Numbered from the stretch's first letter, positions 21,701 to 31,694 are shown. The stretch: 64,000 bases of DNA from Chaetoceros tenuissimus (GCA_021927905.1 BLLK01000023.1:1116001-1180000); one strand, 5' to 3'. Numbers and translations are program-made. Notes: generated by a model not told the origin, from the sequence alone.

Positions 21701-24395
21701 CGTAAAGTCACTGAGGAGAGACTACGCAGTGTTGAAAGGCATCGACGAGAATGAAGCACAGATTGAGCTGCAACCTCATAATCTATTACTGGCAAAAGAA
21801 GTCATCAAACGATTAGGTCCACATGAAGGGGAAAAGTACCTTGGAGTACGAAATGCTATAAGCGGATCCAATAGGGACGAATTCAAAGCGCGTAAAGAGC
21901 AAGTAGCTGATATGGCAGGACGAGTGGCCACTTCCAACATTACAAGACAGCAAGCATACATGATACATTCGATCCAATATAAACCAGCAATAGTGTATCC
22001 ACTACAGCATACCACATTTACAGACAAGCAATGTAAAACAATTCAAACGCCAATGGTAAATGCATTGTTACCAAAGATGGGATTCAACAGACACATGCCA
22101 AGAGCAGTAGTCTTTGGTCCAAGTAGATATGGAGGTATAGAATTGATTACACTTGAGACAGAACAACTGGCAAGCCACTTGGATTCCTTGGTAAAGGACC
22201 TTCGTACAACTACATTACAATCCGAAGAGCGAAGCATAGTATTAGCAGCATATCAAAGGTACATGGGATGCGGTAAACACTTCCTTGAAAATGACCCGAG
22301 TGACTGGCCATACAAACCAGTGCATAGCAAAACAACTTATATATGGAGCATGACGTGGAAACATGGAATAAGCATTCGTTCATCTCATTTCTGGGTACCA
22401 CAGTCGAGTTTCAGCAACGATGAGGCTATTATGGATGGTATAGTGAGGGTTGCAAAAGCAAGAAGAGGCACAGCTCAACATCTATCAGATGACTGTATAG
22501 CAAATGCCAATACAGTCCGAATTTACTTGAGAGTACATTTTCTTAGCGATATGGTAGTGAATGGGAAAATAGACGAAGAAATATTTAGAGTGGAACGAAG
22601 GAGAGATACAAGTGAAGTATATCCACAACAGGAGTACCCAAGTGCGAAAGCCATCAGTGATTGGAAAAGAGCTGTTAGAGCCGCATTCATATATGGAGAC
22701 ATGGGTATTGGTATTGATTTAACTGAGAGAGAAAGCAATGGAGAGAACATAGCAACTGATCTTCAAGAATACATACAGTCACAACCGCATTATGTACGAC
22801 AAATAATGGGACAGCAAAGTGAAGGATGGAGCAAGGAAGACACACAGGAAATTGTAAAGGCACTGCAAGAAGGACGAGTAGTGACGATATTTGGTGACGG
22901 ATCAGTAAAGGAAGGACGAGGTAGCCATGCCTATCGCATCATACCACATGAAGATATTGAGCAGCAAAAAGGTAGCATCACGGCTGGAGCAGTAACCAAT
23001 GGCGATAGTAGATGGATAACGTCGCTCCGAACAGAACAGATGTCACAATTAGGAGCATTGTACGCACTATATGCAATTGCAGTTACTTCCGGAATAGTAG
23101 AAACAACATCAACCTTCTTGTTCCGCTACGATAACCAAGAGAGCCTACGACGTATCAAACTAGTGGAGACATTCTATACTGATGCATCACCATTAGCAAC
23201 TGACCATGATGTATGGGCCGAGATTGCTAGAGTATGTGAACAATTCCCAAATATAACAGTAGAAGAGTCGTGGGTGAAAGGTCACCAAGACGACGGAGAC
23301 GAAGAAATTACACCAGAAGCGCAACATAATATTGATATGGACGCTTTGGCAGAACAACATCGGGAATCCACAGAGGTAATGCCATTGCCACCCTTCTTTG
23401 TCAGCGAAAAGGCTCAGATTCTATTAGGAGGAATACCAGTCACTCAAGGTTTCCACCAGCAACTACGTCTTCATCTACAGGGAGAGAAGTTGCATAAGTA
23501 TATAATGGGAAAAACAGGATGGTCCCAACATCAGTTTGATACAGTAAACTGGGAAGCATTAGAAAGATACATGAAGACAGTGGCACCAGGGAAACGTACG
23601 AATATCATTAAAGCGCAACATGGATGGCACCACACATGCGAACGTGATGCTATGTTCAAAGAAACAAGCGACTTCCAGTCCAAACACACATCGACACTGT
23701 GCCCCTTTGGATGTGGAGAGAGTGATTACAGGTGGCATTTTTTGAGATGCAACAAGTCCCCTATAGCAGCAGAAGTTACACGAGAATTATCAAAACTCAA
23801 GGCTATGTTTAAACGATACAAAGTCCAACGAGAGATGCAGAGCATTTTGCTTCAACGAATCAAAGCGACACTCCAGCGGCAACGACTCACACCAATGCAA
23901 TTACATGATAGCACAGATCCAGTACTCCAGGCAGCACTTGACGAGCAAGATGTGCTTGGATGGGACCAGTTCTTGCTGGGAAGGCAATCGAAGCGATGGG
24001 AGGAGGTACAGCAGAAAGAGTATTCGAGGCTGGCATCACAGCTACCTAAAAACTCGAAGCTACCGGCACATTATAAAGCAACAGTATTCTCAAAAATGCT
24101 GATACAAGAATCAACGTATATAGCCCTCAACAGATGGCAAGTTCACAACGAGGTGGCGCATACAGCCATCACAGCGAAAGAATACATACGTGATAGAGAC
24201 AAAGCAAAGAAAAAGATACAGAAATTACTTGCAGAGAGTAGACCAGACCACATAGCTTTTACCCGCCAAATACCAGTTACAACGGAGTCATTATTGTCAC
24301 AACCTCTAGATCGAATGAGAGATTGGATCGCGACATGGACAGCGACGAAGGCATACCTTGCACCGTCACTGATCACAACATATACAACAACATAA
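18780..24395 (+). CDS. LINE ORF2 protein: endonuclease, reverse transcriptase, RNase H, 1871 aa
   Basis: Domains in order are as follows. APE-like endonuclease, about 80-360, with the G-D-F-N block at 278-281 and S-D-H at 347-349. Reverse transcriptase, about 660-1000, with the N-x-APGFSG entry motif, motif A DATGCFD (D810, D816), motif B GIGQGSGEGPQ and motif C FIDD (D922, D923). RNase H I, about 1365-1530, with D1373 (GDGS), E1419, D1451 and a closing GHQDD...NIDMDALA carrying the last aspartate. A zinc-binding C-x3-C...H-x4-C segment (CPFGCG, HFLRC) lies at about 1640-1665. The set is complete for target-primed reverse transcription: nicking, copying the RNA and removing it. All catalytic residues I looked for are present. 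Confidence 0.93.
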   Translation: MLGLSRSTVRGGRNSQLSTTLSRNGYVKRAQEQWNKLFNCRFRIEDSKEERKELEEYWRENIRKKMEGVDRARLEAFGTFMEAKEQDWRKDKYIRVRFCNKMGFPTKHRHTDFEKFIVEAEADSIALSGCVELNLSAKGIAGLADVAKNVQKRSKATLVPALDPLKIHKSKDFLKGGLATWMPSHMAGRHTSNEVDRHRRWITHRFATATNDISIILAYRVCSGTIDSSTSTIANREQQSLLMAKHPSALNVRKAFHNDLSACLKKERDEGRDVLVLGDFNSPNDHQEIVDMFAQHDMVDLVPNSAPPTCTRSAPTSRPTEVAFGTTRFEQSMVTFGIHPQFMFDGSDHRSMEIAFDKEALLGDTIPLSWTQPSINANHPKQVQTFVDELLKLHRKGKTLDALLAAEEKLKSNDPDVREEGLKKVLNIEKRAMTEYIASATRAVLKPRSSIDIPWSIELATAKKARIAAKKEWERDKANDAAYNKWMESKRKHEDAVVKAPELRKKMYNSMVEEMAYRMNCSQDSAIRAIYNCEMTRDLCAKNRTVLKGIRGKSMTHILVGEPVESLKTQWMKVTDSEVIEDILLRFNERHLQQSTISPFTHGPLRDILGEDGKGSQEFLDGLVASEVAEEYGHLADATKLIIEEMKMRTIDGEPAKFEWTFNEADFEEAFGKARLNTAPGFSGLNMHVLRALTTNKELREIYAKLLELPFRYGFTYPRWEKTIQSLLMKETLPFVHRWRILELMEQDYNGVLKLIVGRKFAAHDQRYFQNRESYGAVKKKSAHDALNSVQNVLEYSRIMRQPIAIAPKDATGCFDLLRREIIKVIQESKGMPKEFGECVVQTLHGMERHIRLAGKLSKKSFKYTTSNNIGGIGQGSGEGPQDGNDMIGLLKDVHAKTTRGCTLLHPNGEHSIVRHGGGFIDDQIDVISLDSQEAINEKDMVEGILLHWQNLLNVSGGDLSINKCAVGFAQYKFVKSLRRDYAVLKGIDENEAQIELQPHNLLLAKEVIKRLGPHEGEKYLGVRNAISGSNRDEFKARKEQVADMAGRVATSNITRQQAYMIHSIQYKPAIVYPLQHTTFTDKQCKTIQTPMVNALLPKMGFNRHMPRAVVFGPSRYGGIELITLETEQLASHLDSLVKDLRTTTLQSEERSIVLAAYQRYMGCGKHFLENDPSDWPYKPVHSKTTYIWSMTWKHGISIRSSHFWVPQSSFSNDEAIMDGIVRVAKARRGTAQHLSDDCIANANTVRIYLRVHFLSDMVVNGKIDEEIFRVERRRDTSEVYPQQEYPSAKAISDWKRAVRAAFIYGDMGIGIDLTERESNGENIATDLQEYIQSQPHYVRQIMGQQSEGWSKEDTQEIVKALQEGRVVTIFGDGSVKEGRGSHAYRIIPHEDIEQQKGSITAGAVTNGDSRWITSLRTEQMSQLGALYALYAIAVTSGIVETTSTFLFRYDNQESLRRIKLVETFYTDASPLATDHDVWAEIARVCEQFPNITVEESWVKGHQDDGDEEITPEAQHNIDMDALAEQHRESTEVMPLPPFFVSEKAQILLGGIPVTQGFHQQLRLHLQGEKLHKYIMGKTGWSQHQFDTVNWEALERYMKTVAPGKRTNIIKAQHGWHHTCERDAMFKETSDFQSKHTSTLCPFGCGESDYRWHFLRCNKSPIAAEVTRELSKLKAMFKRYKVQREMQSILLQRIKATLQRQRLTPMQLHDSTDPVLQAALDEQDVLGWDQFLLGRQSKRWEEVQQKEYSRLASQLPKNSKLPAHYKATVFSKMLIQESTYIALNRWQVHNEVAHTAITAKEYIRDRDKAKKKIQKLLAESRPDHIAFTRQIPVTTESLLSQPLDRMRDWIATWTATKAYLAPSLITTYTTT

Positions 24396-24487
24396 TCTTC
24401 TTTCCTTTTCATCCACCCTCACGGGCCGATGTAATGATGTTGATGCTCAATAGCGTAGTGATTAATATCAGTAAAGATTTTCTTATT

Positions 24488-25225
24488 ATGAATCATAGCT
24501 CATCTATAGATAGTAGTATTCCGATGGATAATATAGGTGAATCCAAAGTATCTCCTTGGTATCATGAAGCTGTTACGTCTCCACGTACCACTACACAAGT
24601 ACCACATTACAAAGAAAGGTCCAACACTGTTACTTTTATGGATCAAGATAGTATCGTAAAGTCCAATACTTTGGCCAATTCTATGCATTCTTTCCCATCT
24701 ATGAATATGTTCTTAGAAGCAACGAGTTCAGAAATCAACGAAGCCTCTCCTACAAGAATCAGAGCTGAATCAATGCATAGTTTTGCTTCTTTCATATACG
24801 ATGATGACGATAATGACGATTTTCTTGATGAGCTACTTATCAACGATTGGTGGGATGAGACTGCTAATCTCAAAGATTACGATACAACTTCCGTTTTCTA
24901 TAGAGAAAGGAGTTCTTCGATAGATGAAATATCAAATTTCTTTGCGTCTTGTGGAAATCACGAGAGTACTAGCCAAAAGTCACTTACGCAAAATAGACGA
25001 GAATACGATCGTGAATATCAGCTGCAATGCATAGACCTAATGAAATGTATGAGAAGAACACAGATAAGTCGATCAAAGGTTGTGGCTGTAAAGGAAAATA
25101 TATTGAAACATGATTCTCTTCGAGCAAAGTATTCCTTTCGGCGCGAACTCGCATATCTTGGATTGAACACTGTAAATACTGACGCATCAAGAAACAAGCT
25201 CTTTCGCTTTCAAAGCAAGAGATGA
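24488..25225 (+). pseudogene. 3' piece of cluster-family gene C, carrying the conserved core
   Basis: An open frame of 245 codons starts with an ATG formed exactly at the LINE/host junction (24488-24490). It continues the reading frame of the 5' piece at 16295. It holds the family core DREYQLQCIDLMKCMRRT followed by ISRSKVVAVKENI, then the basic tail (FRRELAYLGLNTVNTDASR). Acidic and Ser-rich stretches include RIRAESMHSF. Because the core is intact and a new start codon exists, a shortened protein of 245 aa could still be made if transcription starts in the LINE or nearby. Otherwise the locus is inactive. I label it a split gene and the coding state is uncertain. Confidence 0.75.
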
Positions 25226-25829
25226 ATACAGTCCTTGCTGGTTCGTAGACCATTATATATTCTGTGGCAGTTATTCCATATTCCTTGCTTCAATGAAGGT
25301 AAGAGATAAAGGGAGAAACGTGTTCTTTCTTCTTTCCTCGTTGTGCATACTAGTTCAGGTGCAAATTGTAGTTGCAGTTTGAACGTTATATAGAAAAAGT
25401 AAATCGAATAACTGCATTTTACTGTATGTACACATTTGTATCTTACCTACCACTATTCATAGTAGCTACAACAAAGCTTAGATTACAACTTTATGCAGCC
25501 AAAGAAGTAACATCTAGAACAAGAAGACGTTGACATAAATAGAGGGGCTGCCTAGTCTGCATGCATTCATCATGTTCATTTGTAGTCCCCCGAAAATCTG
25601 TTAATTATGTCCTTCGATTCTTCAACAAGCTGTGCATTTTCTCATGGAAATATTATACATTTCATCTTTTCAAAGATAAAGGAGGAATTTTGCTTTCTCA
25701 TCGAGAGGAAGGCGAGAAAACAGATTGCAAAAAGTTCCAGGTGACATCCTCGATCTTTCTGCTCCATAAACAATTCGAACAAGGATTATATTTTTTACAA
25801 CATTGAATCATTTCCACAATAATTCTACA
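25226..25829. other. Intergenic between C and D, nothing recognised
   Basis: AT-rich. It would hold the 3' end of C and the promoter of D. No open frame with support. Confidence 0.4.
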
Positions 25830-26708
25830 ATGAACACATTCCCACTTGAACACCAAAGCTCTTCTTCTTGGGAACGACATGTATCTAGAATTTACTCCGG
25901 CAATGAATCAAAAAGCGATCATTCTGCTGGTGAGCTTGCAGACCCGATTGAAATTGAGTTTTTTCTAAGTCATGATTTAGACTTTCATTACAACGAGGAA
26001 CAGAGATCAGTATGTAGAAGTGCTAGAGAGATCATCGAAGACCGGAAGAGAGATATATCATCTCTACTTTCCGAGGAATCTAATAGTTTTTGTACATTTT
26101 GCCAAGATGCAGAGAAAACTATTCAAGAATCATTCCTTGTTGAAAATCATCCATCTAGCACTCAAAAAGGTGATGGTACTACCCAGGATTATAGTACTGA
26201 GGATACCAGCAAAGCCAAAAAGGCAAAGATCGCAACTGCTCTAGAGTGTAACAGGAAGTTACTTGCAGTAAAAGAAGGCAGTTTCTTTCGTGATGCTACC
26301 AGCATCAGTATGAAAAAGGATCCGAGTGACCTATTATCGAAAGAGTTGTCATTCAAGAGTTTAGTAGAAGAGTACCAGAGTGGACTAGATGCACTCACAC
26401 AGTGCATTGCAAGAACTAGAGAGAGTCGCTCCAAAGTTTCAAAGATCAAAAGCTTATATATCAAACAAGAATCAAGTTACTGCGAAAGTAAGATTTTTCC
26501 TAATCATACTGATGACTCTTCTAATGAACAAATGAAATTTGAAGTGTATGATGCAACCAATATCAGACAATTCAAAAATACAGATAAGGTGAAAGACGAC
26601 GATCTTTTCATTGGGAAGAACATTTATCTGTTCTCAGGAAATTGCTCACGAAAGCATGATTCTGATTCTGTTTCTTCAATGGAAACTAAAGACTCTACTG
26701 TAGTATAA
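25830..26708 (+). CDS. Cluster-family protein D, 292 aa
   Basis: Fourth member of the local family. The frame is open from 25803, but the first ATG is at 25830 (MNTFPLEHQSSSSW). The core EEYQSGLDALTQCIARTRE followed by SRSKVSKIKSLY lies at about residues 185-215. It is C-I rather than C-M at the centre. The basic tail seen in A-C is replaced by an unrelated acidic sequence, so this is the most diverged copy. There are no clear RRxS motifs. It lies in the same orientation as C, with A and B on the other strand, so the family forms two head-away pairs around the 14.4-16.3 kb gap. Confidence 0.65.
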   Translation: MNTFPLEHQSSSSWERHVSRIYSGNESKSDHSAGELADPIEIEFFLSHDLDFHYNEEQRSVCRSAREIIEDRKRDISSLLSEESNSFCTFCQDAEKTIQESFLVENHPSSTQKGDGTTQDYSTEDTSKAKKAKIATALECNRKLLAVKEGSFFRDATSISMKKDPSDLLSKELSFKSLVEEYQSGLDALTQCIARTRESRSKVSKIKSLYIKQESSYCESKIFPNHTDDSSNEQMKFEVYDATNIRQFKNTDKVKDDDLFIGKNIYLFSGNCSRKHDSDSVSSMETKDSTVV

Positions 26709-27298
26709 TGTCGAATACGAATTGATAAGATGTAAACTTTTCTACCAAGCCATAAGAGTATAGTGGCCCATCCTATCCCATACTCAATGAAGAAACCATC
26801 TTGGTTCGCTCTTTTGACGTTCGTTCATGTATCAAAGAGGGGCCATCGAAAGGAATCACTTCAAGCAATGTCTACAACACCGACTTCAGGATGTATTATT
26901 CAAGCGCATAGTAAAAATTCATATAAATAGGGCAGCATTTTACATAATCAAATGTTTTATCTTTAATATCACTTTTTATTTTATTTTCATTTAGGCAGAA
27001 AGGCCCTAGACGCAAGAATTTTACTTCAACAATATTTTGAAAACCGGAAAGAAATTTTAAATGTCGCAGCTACATCTTCAATGCAACTTTGAAGTAACTA
27101 GAGTCAAAAATGTTGATTCTTCTTCTTTTTGCGGTGAAATAGATTGAAAGAAACTCTATCTCATACATAGGTTAATATCTATGATAACCTTTGAATAGTT
27201 TTATACATTCTTTAATTGAGCGAGTTCTTTCTTGAAAAGTGCATCAACGATCAATGTAAAATAAATATAAATAAATTGCTCACATTAACTATTAAATT
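26709..27298. other. Intergenic between convergent genes, nothing recognised
   Basis: 3' regions of gene D and of the ankyrin/HEAT gene. TGACGT occurs near 26815. No gene seen. Confidence 0.4.
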
Positions 27299-30283
27299 CT
27301 AACTTTCATTCCCTTTCTCTTCATCTCCGCATATAAGGACACTGCTAGACCACAAGATGTCATGTACAGACTCAATCTTTGCAAGAGTTTTGGTAACAAG
27401 GCTCATCATAATCTTTGGATTTTCACCTTCTGCAGAAGACATATACTCTGTAAGACCATAATGCGCAGATTCTTTATCTCCTATTCCTAAAGCTAGCCAC
27501 AAAAAGCCATGATACATCTTTTGTACATTTGTAGGAGAGACTGACGAAACAGCAAGCATTAATGCACCTTCGAGGATAGGTGTACCTTGCATACAAATAA
27601 AAGCATGGGGCTTCATACGCGTAGCTACCATCAATCCTCGAGCTAATGCTATTTGCACGCATATATCTTCTGATGTCCTCATACATTTCAATATCGTTTG
27701 TCGCACCGACTTCAGTATCACAGGTGTATCGCAACATTGTCCGAGTACTGCACCCATTGCCAAACAGGCTGCCTCTCTTACCATTGACTCCTCATCCATC
27801 ATTAAGGCCTGCATTAACGATGTCACCTCTTTAAATACACCATCGTTGACAGTAACAAATTCTCCATTCCCACTTGTAAGAATACGAAAACATGCAAGAG
27901 CTCTTCCATGCCGTATGTGAGAACTTTCTACTTGCACTAACTTCTGATTGTCACTATTTATTTTTTGCTCATGTCGTTCTTTTTCTCTTGCGGATATTGA
28001 TCTGACAGAATCATTTCCACCCGAATCTTTTGACAGTAGAGAATGAAAGCTACTAATACTTCCAATGCTGTGATTACTTGTGCTAAGAACATCTGATTTT
28101 CGCCTCTGTGGTAGCACAGTTCTTGTGATGACATTCAAAAGGACTTCTTCTCCAAGTAATTCAAGCGACGCCCCAATACAGAGAGCAGCACTTTCACGTA
28201 CAGTCAAGTCTTCATGTTTCAACATATTTGACGCAACATCCAATGCTAGTTGTGGAGTATCAGGTACTTGTACAAGGTTTGGCGAAATATTCGTCATGGC
28301 CGCAGAAAGTGCTTGCAACATGGTAGATTGTAAACCAGTAAACTCTCCATTTCCTAAATCATTTTTAGAACTCTCTGGTGAATTAGGTTGTCCATGCCTA
28401 GCACTCACAGATCCATAACGGACACAAGTACGAATGATACCTCTCACAAACTCATCCACTTTATACGACTTGGGATTCACTCTATTCTCATTCTGCCCAT
28501 CCTTCACTGTCATTTTATGGATTCGTTTCATAAAGCAACCAATGGTAGTACAAGTTTCATTACGAACTCTAACAGATGGATTAGTCAGTGCATGCATCAA
28601 ACTCGCCTGAATTACATCCATTCCGGTATTCGAATTAAAATCTCCTGGATCTTGAGAGAAGGCATTTCCATCCTCTTCACTTTTGAACCCACTCAAACCA
28701 ACACTTGAAGTGTTTCCCATAATGGCTGGAAATGCCTCTAATAAAGGTTCAATGACAAACTCATAGGATTTTCCACTTTCAATAGCTAATAAAATAGGAT
28801 ATTTGCCTTGATCATCCGGTGTCGAAGCAGCCTCAGGATATATATCCAACAAATGAGAAATGATGGGTGTTTGATGTGTCACTGTAAATTCCGACGGTTG
28901 AAAGGATGTAGTTGTATACTGTTTATTCTTTTGCGCCTTCTTTTTATCAGGATAATAACTCAAAACGACTCCAAGTTTTTCTTCGTATACAAGTGTAGAT
29001 TGTCCATGAAACGATGTGGAGATGGAATAACGATTCGGATTGACTTGCTGATTGGAAATGGACGCCGGTGGAAGTGCTTTGGTCGCTAGATGTAATGGTA
29101 AATGAAAATCTACATCGTGTTCCTTGACTCTATCATTTCCACAAACTTTGAGTAAAAATTGAAAGAATCCATGTGGTAAGATATACAGTGAAGCAGCTGC
29201 AGCATGCATCAATTGAAAATGTGATTGGGTAAAGTCAAACCCCGCAGCAGTGGAAGGAGAATCCATATTTCCAGACATTGTCGATTTCGATCCAAAAGAG
29301 CGATCTAAATCCTTCTTCTTTTCTTCCTGAAAGTTTGAGGTCTTGTTTCCTTTCGCTTGTAATTTCATCATGACTTGTACTTCTTCTACCATGAGTGCAT
29401 CTTCTAGAGTATCTTCGACATATCCCAAATATGCAGCTTTGAGTAAAAGCACAAGAATTTGCCAACATTCAACCAATTCTCCACCTTCCTTCCAACACAT
29501 GTCACGAACCGTATCGGCATCTACAGTTCTACAAAGCACTTCTTGGATATCTTCTGCATAATCATCATACATTAACGAAAACGGCGTCCTTCCCCGTTCT
29601 TCTCTCAAAGTGGCACTGACAGGATCATCTTTCAAAAGGGTATGAATCACCGCCGGCCTCAATGGAGTACGAAAACCAGCACAAGCACAATGCAACGGTG
29701 TCCTACCCCTCCGATCTAAATTATGACTGGATTTATTCCTCAAATACATTTCCATTTTGTACGTTCTCACAGGTGACGAATTGACAGGACTGCCCTGTAG
29801 AGAAGTTTCAGCCAATAATTCCCTGGAAGAATTAAAACTCGTCGAAGCAACAGCCGAAGTGACAGTATCATGTACCCCCAGTAACAATCGTACAATTTCC
29901 GCATCTGCACCACAATAACATGCAAAATGCAACGGTGTCAATCCATCCACAGTCGTTCTATGTACTAAATCCACCTTTAATTCTTGAGAAGCCTTTAGAA
30001 TAGCTTTCAAGACGGAGGTAGGCGGTTGTCGTCTACAACATAAATGCAGTGGCATATTTCGACATTTATCTTCATACAATATTTCTTCGGGATGCATTTT
30101 AATTCTGGCGAGTATGCCTTCCCAATTTCCGATCAGGGCTGCTTCGTAGAGTGGTGGTGCTTGTTTTCCCATGATGGAGGAAGTAGCGGATGAGAGGGAA
30201 ATGTCTGCTGCTGTTGGGTTTTTGTGTTCTTCCGTTCCTCCTTTGGAAGCTGATTCGATGATGGTTGAGTATTGAGTTCCCAT
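27299..30283 (-). CDS. Ankyrin-repeat protein with HEAT-like C-terminal half, 994 aa
   Basis: The start MGTQYS fits the N-myristoylation pattern M-G-x-x-x-S, suggesting membrane anchoring. Ankyrin repeats occupy about residues 40-250: APPLYEAALIGNWEGIL, DGLTPLHFACYCGADAEIVRLL, RGRTPLHCACAGF and RGRTPFSLMYDDYAEDI. A further ankyrin-like block (DVDFHLPLHLATKALPP) is at about 390. From about 540 onward the sequence becomes an alpha-solenoid of HEAT/ARM character (SVRVRNETCTTIGCFMKRI; DLTVRESAALCIGASLELLG; SMVREAACLAMGAVLGQC). This implies a scaffold that binds partners on both halves. The exact partner is unknown. ANK-HEAT fusions of this kind are common in diatoms but uncharacterised. The ORF is uninterrupted, with no introns apparent. 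Confidence 0.75.
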   Translation of the reverse strand: MGTQYSTIIESASKGGTEEHKNPTAADISLSSATSSIMGKQAPPLYEAALIGNWEGILARIKMHPEEILYEDKCRNMPLHLCCRRQPPTSVLKAILKASQELKVDLVHRTTVDGLTPLHFACYCGADAEIVRLLLGVHDTVTSAVASTSFNSSRELLAETSLQGSPVNSSPVRTYKMEMYLRNKSSHNLDRRGRTPLHCACAGFRTPLRPAVIHTLLKDDPVSATLREERGRTPFSLMYDDYAEDIQEVLCRTVDADTVRDMCWKEGGELVECWQILVLLLKAAYLGYVEDTLEDALMVEEVQVMMKLQAKGNKTSNFQEEKKKDLDRSFGSKSTMSGNMDSPSTAAGFDFTQSHFQLMHAAAASLYILPHGFFQFLLKVCGNDRVKEHDVDFHLPLHLATKALPPASISNQQVNPNRYSISTSFHGQSTLVYEEKLGVVLSYYPDKKKAQKNKQYTTTSFQPSEFTVTHQTPIISHLLDIYPEAASTPDDQGKYPILLAIESGKSYEFVIEPLLEAFPAIMGNTSSVGLSGFKSEEDGNAFSQDPGDFNSNTGMDVIQASLMHALTNPSVRVRNETCTTIGCFMKRIHKMTVKDGQNENRVNPKSYKVDEFVRGIIRTCVRYGSVSARHGQPNSPESSKNDLGNGEFTGLQSTMLQALSAAMTNISPNLVQVPDTPQLALDVASNMLKHEDLTVRESAALCIGASLELLGEEVLLNVITRTVLPQRRKSDVLSTSNHSIGSISSFHSLLSKDSGGNDSVRSISAREKERHEQKINSDNQKLVQVESSHIRHGRALACFRILTSGNGEFVTVNDGVFKEVTSLMQALMMDEESMVREAACLAMGAVLGQCCDTPVILKSVRQTILKCMRTSEDICVQIALARGLMVATRMKPHAFICMQGTPILEGALMLAVSSVSPTNVQKMYHGFLWLALGIGDKESAHYGLTEYMSSAEGENPKIMMSLVTKTLAKIESVHDILWSSSVLICGDEEKGNES

Positions 30284-31409
30284 CTTTGTTTATGATATAT
30301 GTTGTTCGAGTCTAGTCTAGTGTTGTCTAGTTATTCTTATGATGTCTGCTTGCTTGCTTTGCTTGAGTTTCTTTTTATGAATATTTGTATCTTCTACTTA
30401 GAAATTCAACGGAAGCTCTTCTCGTCTCGTTGTTATGAATAATAATATCCTGAATTGATGGCTGAAAAGAAAGAAGAGAAGAAGTGATGTGTCTAGTATC
30501 CTCTGTCTTGTCAACTTTTTTTGAAAGATGTTCTTTCTTATAAACTATAAATAGAAGCAGAGGAGATTCTCTAGCAACAGATGATATTCTTATGAAAAGG
30601 AAACAAAGAGAAGAAAGGGATTCTTCCTGAACTTGAAGTGCTTTATCGGATAAATAGAATAGGAAGCTATTGTATCTCTGTGTTGTATGATGTGTTCCAA
30701 CTAACTTATCTGTTCTTCCTTCGTCACAAATCTGCTGCGCTTCTTGTGTTGTTACCGAACTCGATCGCTACTGCAGACTATCTGACTCTTTTTCTAAAGT
30801 CACTTCTTGGATCGATGGTATGACTCTGTGTTTGATGGTGCTTTTGAATTGCCTTTCAATCAGGTTTCTTGTTTCTATTGAATGCTTGAATGTGTCTTGT
30901 ATGTGTATTGACTATGGATCGTATTCTACAATGTGTATCCATACATAGGGCTTCGGAATGGTTTGTTCTTGTTGCACATCATTCAACATGTGGTCATCTT
31001 GTGTTTCACAGCTTCTTGTGTAGTGTGCGCGTTGGATGGAGAAAGACTTGCTTTCATGTGGATTTGGCTATTTTATTGATATTGGTCATTTGGTACTTAG
31101 GAAAGATATGTCGTTTTAAGATTGACGATACTTCAATCACGATGTTGTATCGCTTATTTTGTGAAATTGACATTTTTAGATAGGGATCGAATTTGATGAG
31201 AATACTTTTAGATTTGATGTTGTAAATACGTTTGTTCTCTATGTAAAAGAAACAATTTAAAAAATAATGGGAGTTCAATGTATATTACAATAGTTCATAA
31301 CATGAAATAGCTAAATCTTATCATATATTGACCTAATTTGATCCAGGATATTAGAACAATTTAGTACTTTCTCATTTTTTCTGATCTGAAGCTTTGGGCG
31401 AATGTAGAC
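30284..31409. other. Intergenic, 1.1 kb, no supportable gene
   Basis: Promoter region of the ankyrin/HEAT gene. The 30820-31130 part is less AT-rich and has a 97-codon plus-strand frame (30890-31183) without recognisable features, possibly an unrecognised exon. Confidence 0.35.
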
Positions 31410-31694
31410 GTGAATATTTTAATGAATCAGAAATCTTTAGAGACCTGGTATCCAAAGACATCCGGAGTACAAAATTTCATAGATCAGGTGTATGAGAATC
31501 ATCCAAATGGATTCATGAACCATAGCAATGTAAAAATGGATGGAAAAGAGGCGTTAGATCTAACAGAACAGCAATTACAAACAAGAAAGAAGATTCTTAG
31601 GAGAGCCCTTTTCAAAGTTCGAATATGTATAGTGTTACAGCAGTCTGCAAAAGCGAAGAGCTTCAACAATTTTTATCTGGTTATGCTGTTATAA
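31410..31694 (+). pseudogene. Fossil 3' fragment of a class II cyclase-like gene
   Basis: About 85 codons match the extreme C-terminus of the three genes at 51122-59726 (ETWYPK, QVYE, HPNGF, EALDL, ILRRAL in order), closest to the copy at 57327. By eye about four of five bases agree. Everything upstream, including the whole catalytic region, is absent. It is a broken, truncated copy some 20 kb from the intact cluster, a relic of an older duplication. It is not expected to make a functional protein. Confidence 0.85.

Larger units (their letters stand above)
16608..24488 (+). mobile_element. Full-length LINE (APE endonuclease, RT, RNase H), 7,881 bp
   Basis: The element is flanked by an 18-bp target-site duplication (16590-16607 and 24489-24506). 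It has a 172-bp 5' leader, two open ORFs overlapping by 7 bp and a 93-bp 3' tail. No poly(A) tail is seen at the 3' end, which is common in some LINE clades. Domain order (ORF1 with coiled coil, then APE, RT, RNase H I and a C-H zinc motif) resembles RNase H-bearing I-group LINEs. The clade is not fixed. Both ORFs are uninterrupted and the TSD copies are identical, so the insertion is recent. Confidence 0.93.

Noticed and set aside
24323-24487. N-terminal extension of the downstream cluster-family frame
   Set aside because: This part lies inside the LINE 3' end and overlaps ORF2. The host sequence begins at the duplicated target site.
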